From Ruania suaedae (GTDB taxonomy: Bacteria; Actinomycetota; Actinomycetes; Actinomycetales; Beutenbergiaceae), in assembly GCF_021049265.1 (NCBI RefSeq), contig NZ_CP088018.1, positions 3,493,441 through 3,557,440 on the forward strand: 64,000 bases of DNA, in the 5' to 3' direction. The notes under the pieces were generated by a model that did no database searches, was not told the origin of the DNA, and saw only the letters and a list, made by a program, of their open reading frames with translations. Made by a program: the position numbers and the translations under genes. Of the stretch, positions 51,157 through 60,741 are shown piece by piece; positions within the stretch are counted from its first letter, which is position 1; every line of letters begins with the position of its first letter.

Positions 51157-52155
51157 ATGAGCAGCGAGAACGCCCGCGGTGTCCACGACGTCGTCATCAT
51201 CGGCTCCGGCCCCTCCGGCTACACCGCCGCCGTGTACGCCGCCCGGGCGGGCCTGGCCCCGATCGTCTTCGCCGGGGCGATCACGGCCGGTGGCGCCCTG
51301 ATGAACACCACCGAGGTCGAGAACTTCCCCGGATTCCCCGAGGCCGTCATGGGCCCGGACCTGATGGAGAAGATGCGCCAGCAGGCCGAGCGGTTCGGCG
51401 CCGACATCCGCTACGAGGACGTCGCCTCGGTGCAACTGGACGGCCCGGTGAAGACCATCGTGACCGACGACGACGAGGTGCTGCAGGCCCGCGCGGTCAT
51501 CCTCTCGACCGGCTCGGCCTACAAGGAGCTGGGCATCCCCGAGGAGAAGCAGTTCTCCGGCCGCGGCGTCAGCTGGTGCGCCACCTGCGACGGGTTCTTC
51601 TTCCGCGACCAGGACATCCTCGTGGTCGGCGGCGGCGACTCGGCGATGGAAGAGGCCCTCTTCCTCACCCGGTTCGGGCGGACCGTGACCATCGTGCACC
51701 GCCGGGACGAGCTGCGCGCCTCCAAGATCATGGCCGACCGTGCCCTGGCGGAGGAGAAGATCAGCTTCGCCTGGAACAGCGAGGTCGCGGCGATCCACGG
51801 CGACCAGAAGGTCAGCGGCGTGACCCTGCGCGACACCGTCACCGGTGAGCTGCGGGAGATGGGTGCCACCGCCGTCTTCGTGGCCATCGGGCACCTGCCG
51901 CGCACCGAGCTCGTCACCGGCCAGGTGACCCTCAACGACGAGGGCTACATCGACGTCGAGCACCCCAGCACCCGCACCAACATCCCGGGCGTCTTCGCCG
52001 CCGGAGACGTCGTGGACCACCACTACCGCCAGGCGATCACCGCCGCCGGCACCGGCTGCTCGGCCGCCCTGGACGCCGAGCGCTACCTCGCCGCGCTCGA
52101 CGCCGCGCCCGCCGCCCCCGAGGCCGCGGACGAGGCGGCCACCCTGCTGACCTGA
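51157..52155 (+). CDS. trxB: Thioredoxin-disulfide reductase
   Basis: A 332-residue FAD/NADPH enzyme with FAD loop GSGPSG (residues 16-21), redox motif WCATCDG (Cys141 and Cys144), NADPH loop GGGDSAMEE and the C-terminal [23 protein letters not shown]. It reduces the thioredoxin encoded 25 bases downstream. The ATG at 51157 has AGAAGGA upstream; an earlier in-frame ATG is not conserved. In many actinobacteria sigM and its anti-sigma gene stand between murJ and trxB, but here only 75 bases separate them. Confidence 0.97.
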   Translation: MSSENARGVHDVVIIGSGPSGYTAAVYAARAGLAPIVFAGAITAGGALMNTTEVENFPGFPEAVMGPDLMEKMRQQAERFGADIRYEDVASVQLDGPVKTIVTDDDEVLQARAVILSTGSAYKELGIPEEKQFSGRGVSWCATCDGFFFRDQDILVVGGGDSAMEEALFLTRFGRTVTIVHRRDELRASKIMADRALAEEKISFAWNSEVAAIHGDQKVSGVTLRDTVTGELREMGATAVFVAIGHLPRTELVTGQVTLNDEGYIDVEHPSTRTNIPGVFAAGDVVDHHYRQAITAAGTGCSAALDAERYLAALDAAPAAPEAADEAATLLT

Positions 52156-52180
52156 TCACACCCGAACCCGAGGAGAACGC

Positions 52181-52507
52181 ATGGCCGCCATCAAGACCAC
52201 CAGCGACGACAACTTCACCGCCGACGTCCTGGGTGCCGACAAGCCGGTCCTCGTCGACTTCTGGGCCGATTGGTGCGGCCCCTGCCGTCAGTTCGCTCCC
52301 ATCCTGGAGGAGATCGCCACAGAGAACGCCGACAAGATCTCGGTCTACAAGCTCGACGTCGACGCCAACCCGCAGACGACCGCCGCCTACAACGTGGTCT
52401 CCATCCCGACGATCAACGTCTACTCCGGCGGCGAGCTGGTCAAGTCCGTGGTCGGCTCCCGCCCGAAGAAGGCGTTCCTGGCCGAGATCGAGGAGTTCCT
52501 CGGCTGA
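52181..52507 (+). CDS. trxA: Thioredoxin
   Basis: A 108-residue classical thioredoxin with WCGPC at 31-35 (Cys32, Cys35), the cis-proline loop VVSIPTINVY and the conserved DVDANPQTTAAYNV helix. It is a general cytoplasmic disulfide reductant reduced by the adjacent trxB product. A GAGGAGAAC stretch precedes the ATG. Confidence 0.97.
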   Translation: MAAIKTTSDDNFTADVLGADKPVLVDFWADWCGPCRQFAPILEEIATENADKISVYKLDVDANPQTTAAYNVVSIPTINVYSGGELVKSVVGSRPKKAFLAEIEEFLG

Positions 52508-52604
52508 CCCGCGTGCGACGCGCGTCACTGACACGAGCCCTGCGCCTCGTGGGAGACTCGACGGGCGTGCCCGAGCGGCGGGTGCCACGAGGAATGGAGG
52601 TCCG

Positions 52605-53939
52605 ATGAACGACTCGCCCCAGCATTCCCCCGAACCTGCCGCCGCCGCGCCCGCACAGGGCACCCGGCTCGACCCGTGGTTGCGCCACTACGCCGCTCGC
52701 ACCCATGGCATGAAGGCCTCGGAGATCCGGGCGCTGTTCGCCGTCGCAAACCGCCCCGAGGTGGTCTCCCTGGCCGGCGGGATGCCGTTCCTGGCCGGCC
52801 TGCCGCTGGAGACCATCTCCCAGGTGACGGCGAAGCTCCTCGCCGAGCGCGGGGCCGTGGCCCTGCAGTACGGATCCGGGCAGGGCGAGGAGTCCTTCCG
52901 TGAGCAGATCCTCGAGGTCATGCGCCCCGAGCACGTGCGCGCCCACGCCGACGACGTGATCGTCACCACCGGGTCCCAGCAGGCGCTCGATCTCGTGACC
53001 CGCATCTTCGTCGACCCCGGTGACGTCATCGTGGCCGAGGCGCCGAGCTATGTCGGGGCCCTGGGCGTGTTCCGCTCCTACCAGGCCGACGTCGTCCACG
53101 TGCCGATGGACGCCGACGGGCTCGTCCCCGAGGCGCTGGAGACCACGCTCACCGAGCTCGCTGCCCAGGGGCGGACGGTGAAGCTGCTCTATACGGTGCC
53201 GAACTTCCACAACCCCGGTGGCGTCACGCTCAGCGCCGAGCGCCGGCCGAAGGTGGTCGAGATCGCCCGGCGCTTCGGGGTCCTGATCCTCGAGGACAAC
53301 CCGTACGGCCTGCTCGGTTTCGACACCGATCCGCTGCCGGCGCTGCACAGCTACGACCCCGACGGCGTGATCTACCTCGGGTCGTTCTCCAAGACGTTCG
53401 CCCCGGGATACCGGGTGGGCTGGGCCGTGGCCCCCCACGCCGTCCGGGAACGCCTCGTGCTCGCGGCCGAATCGGCCATCCTGTGCCCGTCGATGATGAG
53501 CCAGATGTCGATCTCGACCTACCTGGCCACCTGCGACTGGCGCGGGCAGGTCAAGGAGTTCCGCGAGGTCTACCGCGAGCGGCGCGACGCCATGGTCGGC
53601 GCGCTCGCCGAGCACCTGCCGATGGCGAGCTGGACCACTCCGGCGGGCGGCTTCTACACCTGGGTGCGCCTCCCGGAGGGCCTGGACGCCCAGGACATGC
53701 TCCCCCGCGCCGTCACCGAGCTCGTCGCCTACGTCCCCGGGACGGCCTTCTACGCCGACGACCAGGGCAAGGAGTTCATGCGCCTGTCCTACTGCTACCC
53801 GACGCCGGAGCGCATCCGCGAGGGCGTACGCCGCCTCGCCGGCGTGGTCACCAATGAGCTCGAGCTCGTACAGATGTTCGGAACCTCCGGCACGTCCGCG
53901 GGCCGTGGTGTGCATGCACCCGGCCCGGACCAGAACTGA
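52605..53939 (+). CDS. PLP-dependent aminotransferase (class I/II, LysN/MocR-type)
   Basis: A 444-residue aminotransferase. SLAGGMPFLAGLP near the N-terminus, TGSQQALDLVTRIFVDPGD, LYTVPNFHNPGG and LEDNPYG are typical of the 2-aminoadipate aminotransferase (LysN)/MocR-like subgroup. The PLP lysine is in YLGSFSKTFAPGYRVGW. There is no fused GntR helix-turn-helix. The ATG at 52605 has GGAGG upstream. Actinobacterial relatives often stand between trxA and the parB genes, where its amino-acid substrate is unknown. The next gene starts ten bases later, indicating one operon. Confidence 0.9.
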   Translation: MNDSPQHSPEPAAAAPAQGTRLDPWLRHYAARTHGMKASEIRALFAVANRPEVVSLAGGMPFLAGLPLETISQVTAKLLAERGAVALQYGSGQGEESFREQILEVMRPEHVRAHADDVIVTTGSQQALDLVTRIFVDPGDVIVAEAPSYVGALGVFRSYQADVVHVPMDADGLVPEALETTLTELAAQGRTVKLLYTVPNFHNPGGVTLSAERRPKVVEIARRFGVLILEDNPYGLLGFDTDPLPALHSYDPDGVIYLGSFSKTFAPGYRVGWAVAPHAVRERLVLAAESAILCPSMMSQMSISTYLATCDWRGQVKEFREVYRERRDAMVGALAEHLPMASWTTPAGGFYTWVRLPEGLDAQDMLPRAVTELVAYVPGTAFYADDQGKEFMRLSYCYPTPERIREGVRRLAGVVTNELELVQMFGTSGTSAGRGVHAPGPDQN

Positions 53940-53949
53940 GGAGCACCAG

Positions 53950-54906
53950 GTGAGCGAGCACAGCGCCGACCCCCTCGACGTCTTCATCCTGGCCGGGGGC
54001 CTGTCCCACGAACGCGAGGTCTCCGTGCGGTCCGGGCGGAGGGTGGCCGAGGCCCTGCGCGCCGCCGGCGCCTCGGCCACCGTGCACGATCTCGACGCCG
54101 GCCTGCTGGAGCACCTCCAGCAGGCCCGTCCGGACGTCGTCTGGCCGCTCCTGCACGGCAGCACCGGAGAGGACGGCGCCGTCCGTGACCTGCTGTCGCT
54201 GGCGGACGTGGCGTTCGTCGGCTCGGATTCGGCGGGTGCGCGCAGTACGTGGTTCAAGCCGGTGGCCAAGTCCCTGATGGAGCGGGCCGGCGCTCGCACT
54301 CCCGCCTCGGTGACCCTGCCGCAGAGCCTGTTCCGCCAGGTCGGCGCGGCAGCGGTGCTGGGCCGCGTGCTGGAGCGGCTGCCGCTCCCGCTGGTGGTGA
54401 AGCCGGCGGCAGGCGGCTCCGCCCTCGGCGTCACGGTGGTCACGGAGGCGGCGGAACTGCCGCAGGCGATGGTGCACTGCTTCTCCTACGGGGAGACCGC
54501 ACTGATCGAACAGGCCATCCAGGGCCGCGAGCTCGCGGTCTCGGTGATCGACACCGGCGACGGACCGCGGGCACTTCCCGCGGTCGAGATCGTCACCGAC
54601 GGCCCCTACGACTACGACGCCCGCTACAACGCCGGCCGTACCGAGTATTTCGCCCCCGCACGGCTGACACCGGAGCAGCTCGACGCCGCGCACCGGCTGG
54701 CCGTGCTCGCGCACCAGCAGCTCGGCCTGGCGCAGCTCTCGCGTACCGACCTGATCGTCGACGACGCGGGCACGCCCTGGTTCCTGGAGTCGAACGTCGC
54801 CCCCGGGATGACCGAGACCAGCCTGTTCCCGCAGGCCGTCCACGCCGCCGGGCTCTCGACTGACGCGCTGTACCTGGACCTGGCCCGGGAGGGCGCGCGG
54901 GGCTGA
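53950..54906 (+). CDS. D-alanine--D-alanine ligase family protein (ATP-grasp)
   Basis: A 318-residue ATP-grasp enzyme. The N-terminus has FILAGGLSHEREVSVRSG, the ligase start signature, and WPLLHGSTGEDGAVRDLLSLADVAFVGSDS. The ATP-grasp lobes carry PLVVKPAAGGSALGV, ALIEQAIQGRELAVSV and, for magnesium, WFLESNVAPGMTETSLFP. The length is slightly short for Ddl (usually about 310-370). Whether it is the cell's main Ddl or a specialised relative cannot be told; a typical Ddl-MurF pair may exist elsewhere. The GTG at 53950 has GAGGAG upstream. It converges on parB. Confidence 0.85.
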   Translation: MSEHSADPLDVFILAGGLSHEREVSVRSGRRVAEALRAAGASATVHDLDAGLLEHLQQARPDVVWPLLHGSTGEDGAVRDLLSLADVAFVGSDSAGARSTWFKPVAKSLMERAGARTPASVTLPQSLFRQVGAAAVLGRVLERLPLPLVVKPAAGGSALGVTVVTEAAELPQAMVHCFSYGETALIEQAIQGRELAVSVIDTGDGPRALPAVEIVTDGPYDYDARYNAGRTEYFAPARLTPEQLDAAHRLAVLAHQQLGLAQLSRTDLIVDDAGTPWFLESNVAPGMTETSLFPQAVHAAGLSTDALYLDLAREGARG

Positions 54907-54917
54907 CCCGGCTTCTC

Positions 54918-56195
54918 TCAGCTGTTGCTGCTGCCCTCGTCCTCGCGCAGGATGCCCGGGTCGCCGGGGTCGATGACGCCGAGGATGCGGTTGAGGTCCT
55001 GCACGCTGGCGAACTCGATGCTGACGTGGCCCTTGCGCTGCCCCAGGTTGACCTTCACCTTGGTGTCGAACCGGTCCGAGAGCCGGGAGGCGAGTTCGCC
55101 GAGCGCCGCCGAGTGGGCTCCGGCGCGCGGCCGACGGCGCAGCTCGGGCTGCATCGGGTCCTCACCGAGGGTGACGATCTCCTCGGTTGCCCGCACACTC
55201 AGACCCTCGGCCACGATGCGCTGGGCCAGACGTTCCATCGCTGCGCCGTCGGGCAGGCCCAGCAGGGCGCGCGCGTGGCCGGCGCTGAGCACGCCGGCCG
55301 CCACCCGCCGCTGCACGAGCGGGGGGAGCTTGAGCAGGCGCAGGGTGTTGCTGATCTGCGGCCTCGAGCGGGCGATGCGGGTGGCGAGCTCGTCATGCGT
55401 GCAGTCGAAGTCCTCCAGCAGCTGCTGGTAGGCGGCGGCCTCCTCCAGCGGGTTGAGCTGCACCCGGTGGAGGTTCTCCAGCAGCGCGTCCCGGAGCATG
55501 TCGTCCTGGGCGGTGTCCCGGATGATCGCCGGCACGGTCGTCTGCCCGGCCATCCGGGAGGCGCGCCAGCGGCGCTCTCCCATGATGAGCTCATAGGTAC
55601 TGGCGCCCTCGGCGTCGGTGCCCGAGGGGCGGACCACCACCGGCTGGAGGACCCCGACCTCGCGGATCGAGCTGGCGAGCTCGTTCAGATCGTCGTCGTC
55701 GAAGACCTGGCGGGGCTGCAGCGCGTTGGGGGAGATCGAATCGATCGGGACCTCGGCGAATCGGGCGCCCGGTACGGCTACGAGCCCGTCCGGGTCCGGC
55801 GCCTGGTCATGGGTGGCGGTGTCGGTGCCGGTGGATCGACGGTCCGATTCTCCGGTCACGGCGGCGCCCGGAGCAGGCCGCGCGGTCGACGCCACATCCT
55901 CGAGGGCACCGGCGTCGTCGTCGGAGGGGGTGCTCGGGGCGGAGGTGCCATTGCGGGACGGCGCGCTGGTAGCAGTGCCGGCGTTGCCGGCCTCCTGCGC
56001 CTCGAGATCGGCCAGCATGCGCTCACTCGCGCTCGCCGGCGCGTCCCCGTCGGCGGTCGCCTCGTCCTCGCTCGTGGGTGGGGCGGGCTTGTGCTGCTCG
56101 GGGAAGAAGACATCGACCGGACGCTGGGCCCCTGAGGCCCCGGTCGGGATGAGGGCGCCCAGTCCGCGCCCCAGGCCACGGCGTCGCTCCGTCAT
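54918..56195 (-). CDS. parB: Chromosome-partitioning protein ParB
   Basis: A 425-residue centromere-binding CTPase clamp. The N-terminal [14 protein letters not shown] peptide (4-17) is the conserved ParA-activating segment. A long disordered linker (about 20-140) precedes the CTP-binding domain with [15 protein letters not shown] and GERRWRA (206-212). A helix-turn-helix ([40 protein letters not shown]) reads parS, and a dimerisation domain closes the C-terminus. Its targets are the parS sites clustered at 57656-60755, just upstream. The ATG overlaps the parA stop by four bases. Confidence 0.96.
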   Translation of the reverse strand: MTERRRGLGRGLGALIPTGASGAQRPVDVFFPEQHKPAPPTSEDEATADGDAPASASERMLADLEAQEAGNAGTATSAPSRNGTSAPSTPSDDDAGALEDVASTARPAPGAAVTGESDRRSTGTDTATHDQAPDPDGLVAVPGARFAEVPIDSISPNALQPRQVFDDDDLNELASSIREVGVLQPVVVRPSGTDAEGASTYELIMGERRWRASRMAGQTTVPAIIRDTAQDDMLRDALLENLHRVQLNPLEEAAAYQQLLEDFDCTHDELATRIARSRPQISNTLRLLKLPPLVQRRVAAGVLSAGHARALLGLPDGAAMERLAQRIVAEGLSVRATEEIVTLGEDPMQPELRRRPRAGAHSAALGELASRLSDRFDTKVKVNLGQRKGHVSIEFASVQDLNRILGVIDPGDPGILREDEGSSNS

Positions 56196-57247
56196 CCTTG
56201 GTCTCCTTCATCGGGCGCCCCGGTGGGCGCGGCTGCGTGGGCGTACGCATCGAGGGGCTGCAGGCCGCGCTGGGCGATCTCGCGAGCCGCTTCGAGGTAG
56301 GCGAGCGCTCCCGTCGACCCACCGTCGTAGGTCAGCACTGTCTGACCATAGGACGGCGCCTCCGAGATCCGCACCGAACGCGGGATCGCGGTGCGCAGGG
56401 TCTGCTCCGGGAAGTGCTCCCGCACCTCCTCGGCGACCTGCTGGGCAAGGTTGGTCCGGCCGTCGTACATCGTCAGCAGGATGGTCGAGACGTGCAGCGC
56501 CGGATTGAGATGAGCGCGGATGAGATTGATGTTGTTGAGCAGCTGGCTGAGTCCCTCCAGCGCGTAGTACTCACACTGGATCGGGATGATGACCTCACGC
56601 GCGGTCACGAAGGCATTGACCGTGAGCAGGCCCAGGCTGGGCGGGCAGTCGACGAAGACGTAGTCGATGCGTGGTTCACCACGGCGTGACCGCCCCCTGA
56701 GGTAGGAGGCCAGGGCATTGCGCAGACGGTTCTCCCGGGCCACGAGCGACACGAGCTCGATCTCGGCGCCCGAGAGGTCGATGGTCGCAGGAGCGCAGAA
56801 GAGCCCAGGGATGGCCTCGGACTCCTGGACGACCTCCTCCAGGGGCGTGTCGTTGATGAGCACGTCATAGGTCGACGGCGTCCCGCTGTGGTGTTCGATA
56901 CCCAGCGCCGTGGAAGCATTCCCCTGCGGGTCGTTGTCGATCACGAGCACACGCAGGCCCGCCTGCGCCAACGCCGCCGCGAGATTGACGGACGACGTGG
57001 TCTTTCCCACGCCACCCTTCTGGTTCGCCACCGTGAACACCCTCGTCTGGAGTGGGGGTGGGAACTTCTGACCGGTGAGCTCGATGCGGCGCCGTGCGTC
57101 CTGGGCCAGTTGCGCGGCGAGTGGCGTGGTGTCATCCATGACCGGGATCGCGTCGATCAAGGCGAGGCGGTGCTCGTCGTCCGGGGAGAGCGGCTTGGTC
57201 ACATCGCCGAAAGGCCGCGATCCAGTGTCGACGTCGTCCTGATCCAC
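56192..57247 (-). CDS. parA: Chromosome-partitioning ATPase ParA (Soj-like)
   Basis: A 351-residue ParA. The deviant Walker A KGGVGKTT is at 77-84, followed by [11 protein letters not shown]; the A' motif [18 protein letters not shown] and the [16 protein letters not shown] region are present. A 65-residue N-terminal extension is typical of actinobacterial ParA. With ParB and parS it segregates newly replicated origins. GTG at 57247 has GGAGG nine bases upstream and is preferred over earlier in-frame codons that are not conserved. parA and parB form one operon whose promoter region lies among the DnaA-box-like repeats. Confidence 0.95.
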   Translation of the reverse strand: MDQDDVDTGSRPFGDVTKPLSPDDEHRLALIDAIPVMDDTTPLAAQLAQDARRRIELTGQKFPPPLQTRVFTVANQKGGVGKTTSSVNLAAALAQAGLRVLVIDNDPQGNASTALGIEHHSGTPSTYDVLINDTPLEEVVQESEAIPGLFCAPATIDLSGAEIELVSLVARENRLRNALASYLRGRSRRGEPRIDYVFVDCPPSLGLLTVNAFVTAREVIIPIQCEYYALEGLSQLLNNINLIRAHLNPALHVSTILLTMYDGRTNLAQQVAEEVREHFPEQTLRTAIPRSVRISEAPSYGQTVLTYDGGSTGALAYLEAAREIAQRGLQPLDAYAHAAAPTGAPDEGDQG

Positions 57248-57355
57248 GTTTGTGTTCCTCCGATGATGGGTGCGCTCTCCAAGAGTAGACGTCCATGGCG
57301 CTCGTGACCTACGCCCGGTGGCCATCGAACCGCAGAAGCGGGCGGCCGCCCGACG

Positions 57356-57645
57356 TTATCCACAACCCCCTGTGGAGAACGGCGGCACCAGTGTGGACAT
57401 TCGCGACAGCTTGTGGACCTGGGCGAGTAGCCTGTGGATAACTCTGCAACCCGGACTCGTCGATCCGTTGCGCATGGCAGTGCGACCCTGCCGAAACCCT
57501 GCTATTGCAACGCTTGGCGGCAGTCTTCTCGAGCGTTGGACACTATCCACACCCCGATAATCGCCCGGTGGATAACAGCCGCCACCGCGTCACCCCCTCC
57601 CCGGTGGCCGGGGTCGAAAGGGCATCGGGCCGCTCGCTATCCACA
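57356..57645. promoter_or_regulatory. Cluster of DnaA-box-like 9-mers upstream of parA
   Basis: Eight 9-mers related to TTATCCACA/TTGTCCACA lie within 290 bases: TTATCCACA at 57356-57364 and its complement at 57433-57441 are exact. 57371-57379, 57392-57400, 57412-57420, 57543-57551, 57567-57575 and 57637-57645 deviate by one or two bases. Copies occur on both strands. The interval has no gene. It may be a DnaA-binding region that regulates parA or contributes to initiation; the canonical oriC next to dnaA is outside the window. Confidence 0.6.
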
Positions 57646-57655
57646 GATGATCGCG

Positions 57656-57669
57656 GTTTCACGTGGAAC
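57656..57669. promoter_or_regulatory. parS: parS site 1
   Basis: GTTTCACGTGGAAC; parS with one asymmetric position. It is the first site, 11 bases after the last DnaA-like box. Confidence 0.9.
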
Positions 57670-57858
57670 AGAGGAGTCGAGGCTCACTACACAGAAGTGG
57701 ATGCTCACGCCGACGCACGGGTGGGCGGCCAGAACGCTGCATGATCCTACCCGGCCTCTGCGTGCACCTGACTAGCCCGCGCCCCTGGGCCCGAGCCATA
57801 CACCGCCAACACGTCTGCCGCGGGAGCTAGCGCCCACGTGCCAAAGCTTGCCTCGCGC

Positions 57859-57872
57859 GTTCCACGTGGAAC
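57859..57872. promoter_or_regulatory. parS: parS site 2
   Basis: GTTCCACGTGGAAC; a fully symmetric variant. Confidence 0.9.
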
Positions 57873-58153
57873 AGGTCGTCCGCATCAACGGCGTTATGGA
57901 CGTAGCCGACTGCCTTCGTCGGAGCCGAGCCAGGGGGCTGCGCCCATTGCAAGGTATCGGCAGCCGGCGGCGCGGTGCACAGGAGAAAGGGCGCGCAGAT
58001 TGACCCCGCGGAGAGGCGCTGCCGACTTGGCTGCATCGCGCGCACACAGTAGCTAGCCGCATGCCACCTCAAAATCCGGGGACGACGTGCCACCGTCGCG
58101 GCGTAGAGGAGGGATCGCAGCGGCCGCGGGTACACGCCGGATGCTTGCAGCCT

Positions 58154-58167
58154 GTTTCACGTGGAAC
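58154..58167. promoter_or_regulatory. parS: parS site 3
   Basis: GTTTCACGTGGAAC, just before the 21-base tandem repeat. Confidence 0.9.
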
Positions 58168-58199
58168 GGCGTGTACACGGCAGTGGCGGGGTCGCGCGC

Positions 58200-58283
58200 G
58201 GGGTAGCGTGCGCGGTGCGCGGGGTAGCCTGCGCGGTGCGCGGGGTAGCCTGCGCGGCGCGCGGGGTAGCCTGCGCGGCGCGC
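58200..58283. repeat. Tandem repeat, 4 x 21 bp, inside the parS array
   Basis: Four adjoining 21-base units of the form GGGGTAGCCTGCGCGGTGCGC run from 58200 to 58283. Units 2 to 4 differ only at the T/C position, and unit 1 has GCGTG instead of GCCTG. The repeat sits between parS sites 3 and 4. As 21 is a multiple of three it keeps an open frame, but no gene context supports translation. Confidence 0.9.
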
Positions 58284-58423
58284 GAGCTGCGGTTGCACGC
58301 ATCCGCGGGGAATGTCGGCCCCGCACCGCCGTCGATCCACAGGACCACTGCTGGCCTCCGCGGGGCTCACGTGAACGCCTGCGTATCCGACCTTGCACGG
58401 CCGCGAGCGTGTCACGGCGCCTG

Positions 58424-58437
58424 GTTTCACGTGGAAC
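58424..58437. promoter_or_regulatory. parS: parS site 4
   Basis: GTTTCACGTGGAAC. Confidence 0.9.
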
Positions 58438-58636
58438 CCGCTCCCGACGCGAGTCGGGAGGGACGCCGAGCGAGCGTATCGTGGGCCGCCCTCTTCTACG
58501 GTCGAGCAGGCGAGTCATCGGGCCAGCTCCGGTCGATGACCCATCGCGCCACAGACCCATTGCCGACCGGATCGTTGTCAGGGCAGTGCCTTCGTCGATG
58601 ACCTTGCTCTACCATCGAGCAAGGTCACGCCGCCTC

Positions 58637-58650
58637 GTTTCACGTGGAAC
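58637..58650. promoter_or_regulatory. parS: parS site 5
   Basis: GTTTCACGTGGAAC. Confidence 0.9.
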
Positions 58651-58861
58651 CGCTCCCCAGCCCGAGACGGAGCTGAGGCGAGCGCGGTGCGTCGAGTTCT
58701 AGCCGACGAAATGCGGCTAAGCGCGCACCTTCCCAGGTTGCTCGAGCCGGCCGCCGCATCATCCACAAGCCCCATCAACCACAAGCCCGATCTCACGTGC
58801 GTTGACGCGACTTCAGCATTCGACGTCCCATCCGTGACGGCGTCAGCGGGCATATCGACAA

Positions 58862-58875
58862 GTTTCACGTGGAAC
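58862..58875. promoter_or_regulatory. parS: parS site 6
   Basis: GTTTCACGTGGAAC; paired with site 7 at a 26-base start-to-start distance, the closest spacing in the array. Confidence 0.9.
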
Positions 58876-58887
58876 CGCTGCGGACCC

Positions 58888-58901
58888 GTTTCACGTGAAA
58901 C
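58888..58901. promoter_or_regulatory. parS: parS site 7
   Basis: GTTTCACGTGAAAC, the exact symmetric parS consensus. Confidence 0.92.
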
Positions 58902-59084
58902 TTCGCGCCGTGCGACTAGGTGCGCCGTTGAGCGTCCGCTTCGTGCGCAGCCCGCGCGGCGCACTGCACACGGAGCATACGGGGCAGTGGGGGCCGGCCG
59001 CCACACACACGCGTTGCTCGTGCCGACGCCTGTCGTTTGCATGGACATGTGCGTGCCTCGTCCGTCCGTCACCGCTGCCGCCAC

Positions 59085-59098
59085 GTTTCACGTGGAAC
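59085..59098. promoter_or_regulatory. parS: parS site 8
   Basis: GTTTCACGTGGAAC. Confidence 0.9.
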
Positions 59099-59326
59099 AC
59101 GGCATTCGGCTCCGCTGGGCGCCAGCCCGCTTCTGCTCGCCGCGCGCCTGCGATGCGGTCGCATCAGACGTCGTTACTGACTGATGTACGCCCGTATTGG
59201 GCGTCGGTCGGGGCGGAACTGCGAACACGGCGATAACCCACTCTTCGACATCGCCTCTTCCACGCGCTGGACCACCGACCGGCTGCCAACGGCGGCGCCC
59301 ATGACGACCGTCGCCACGCACAGCGC

Positions 59327-59340
59327 GTTTCACGTGAAAC
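59327..59340. promoter_or_regulatory. parS: parS site 9
   Basis: GTTTCACGTGAAAC, the exact symmetric consensus. Confidence 0.92.
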
Positions 59341-59556
59341 CCATCTGCGAACAGCGCACAACTCTTCCCAGTGGCCGCCACCAGAACGGCCAGCCAATCA
59401 CCATCGCATGCCCGCTCGAGCGAGGCGCGCCGTACTGGCTTGCCCTGAACGAATCCTCGTCGCGGCAGCGCCAACGCTTCCGACTTGATAGCTGAAGCAC
59501 TCCGGCCGTCACGCGAAGCCAACTTGGTAACAGCGGTACGCGCCACAACCGCGACC

Positions 59557-59570
59557 GTTTCACGTGGAAC
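59557..59570. promoter_or_regulatory. parS: parS site 10
   Basis: GTTTCACGTGGAAC. Confidence 0.9.
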
Positions 59571-59657
59571 CAGCTGGCCGTTCGCGCCCAACGTTCGGCG
59601 CGCTCAGCGACTCTCGCACTGATGCGCGCACGCACTCGGAGCCGCATCTCTGTCCAC

Positions 59658-59671
59658 GTTCCACGTGAGAC
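59658..59671. promoter_or_regulatory. parS: parS site 11 (one mismatch)
   Basis: GTTCCACGTGAGAC; the right half deviates by one base, so binding may be weaker. Confidence 0.7.
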
Positions 59672-59932
59672 GCATCCATGTTCGCAGACGACCTGCCTTC
59701 GCAGCCGTGGCCTCCGCTCGACAATCGAGGTCATTCGCGCACCTCACGAAAGCGGTACGGCAGCGCCCGACTGATCGTTGGAAGGTCCAGGTGCTGCGAC
59801 CGTCTCGCCCGCCGCTGCCCGCCAGCTGCTTGAGATGCACGCGCGTCACCACCGCTTCATCCCGGTGGCTTCAGTGCGCACGACGAGCGATCGCTGCTGC
59901 ACGAACGACTCGGTGGACGCGTGTCCAGAACC

Positions 59933-59946
59933 GTTTCACGTGGAAC
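59933..59946. promoter_or_regulatory. parS: parS site 12
   Basis: GTTTCACGTGGAAC. Confidence 0.9.
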
Positions 59947-60365
59947 ATCGCTACGCGGTCAGCGCCGCCCGCGGCTGGTCGCCGCCGCACCCCCTGTAGG
60001 ACCATCGAAGGCCGTTCACCCAACAGACTAGGACGCAGATCCTTTGCCATCCTTCCAGCACCTCGCGCGTGCATCGAGCACCGGAACGCCGTCGGCGCCA
60101 ATCAGGGTTGTCGGCCGTCACGAACCAGCGCAGGTGCGGTGGTCGGTGGGTGGGATTCGGATGATCGGACTGCAGTGAGAACGCCAGTGCGTGCAACACC
60201 GCGCTCGGTAGGACCAGTGCCTTCTCGCGCGACCGGCCGCATCGAAGGCCACCGCTCTCGTGCCGCCGGCGGGATGACCTCCGAGTGGACGCGTCTCACC
60301 CCACCCGAGCCCAGTTCAACCCCGCAACTGTCGTCCGTGCGCGGTCTGGGTGACAGGCGGCGGTG

Positions 60366-60379
60366 GTTTCACGTGGAAC
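60366..60379. promoter_or_regulatory. parS: parS site 13
   Basis: GTTTCACGTGGAAC. Confidence 0.9.
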
Positions 60380-60741
60380 GCCGGCTCACTTCGCTCGCGC
60401 GGCTGCCGACCGTGCACGGTCAGATCGCGCTCCCTGAGCTTCCCTCTCCAGGACCGACGCCACGCATGGTGAATTGTCAGATGGCGGGCGCGCCCGCCAA
60501 GGTGGCGGCCCACCCAGCAGCCGCGACGCCGTGCGACATGCTCCCCAGCCCCCAGCCAGCAGCGCGGAGAGGGAACGATGCAGCGCCGGGTAGCAGCGAC
60601 ATACGGCGCAGGGGCAAGCGCCCGCCACGCCGCAGCAGCCGCGCATGGGGCGTCAGCTCATGTCGCCGCGCGCACCTCGTGGTTGAGTCATCGCTCGGTC
60701 ACGTACACCTCGAGATGCGCGTCGTCACACCGGCTCAAGGC

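Noticed and set aside
49054..52023. Very long open frame on the minus strand opposite murJ and trxB
   Set aside because: It is the antisense shadow of two well-supported genes in high-GC DNA; its translation is Gly/Arg/Ala/Asp-rich without any domain.
58200..58283. CRISPR-like array
   Set aside because: The units are directly adjacent without spacers and there are no cas genes; it is a simple tandem repeat.
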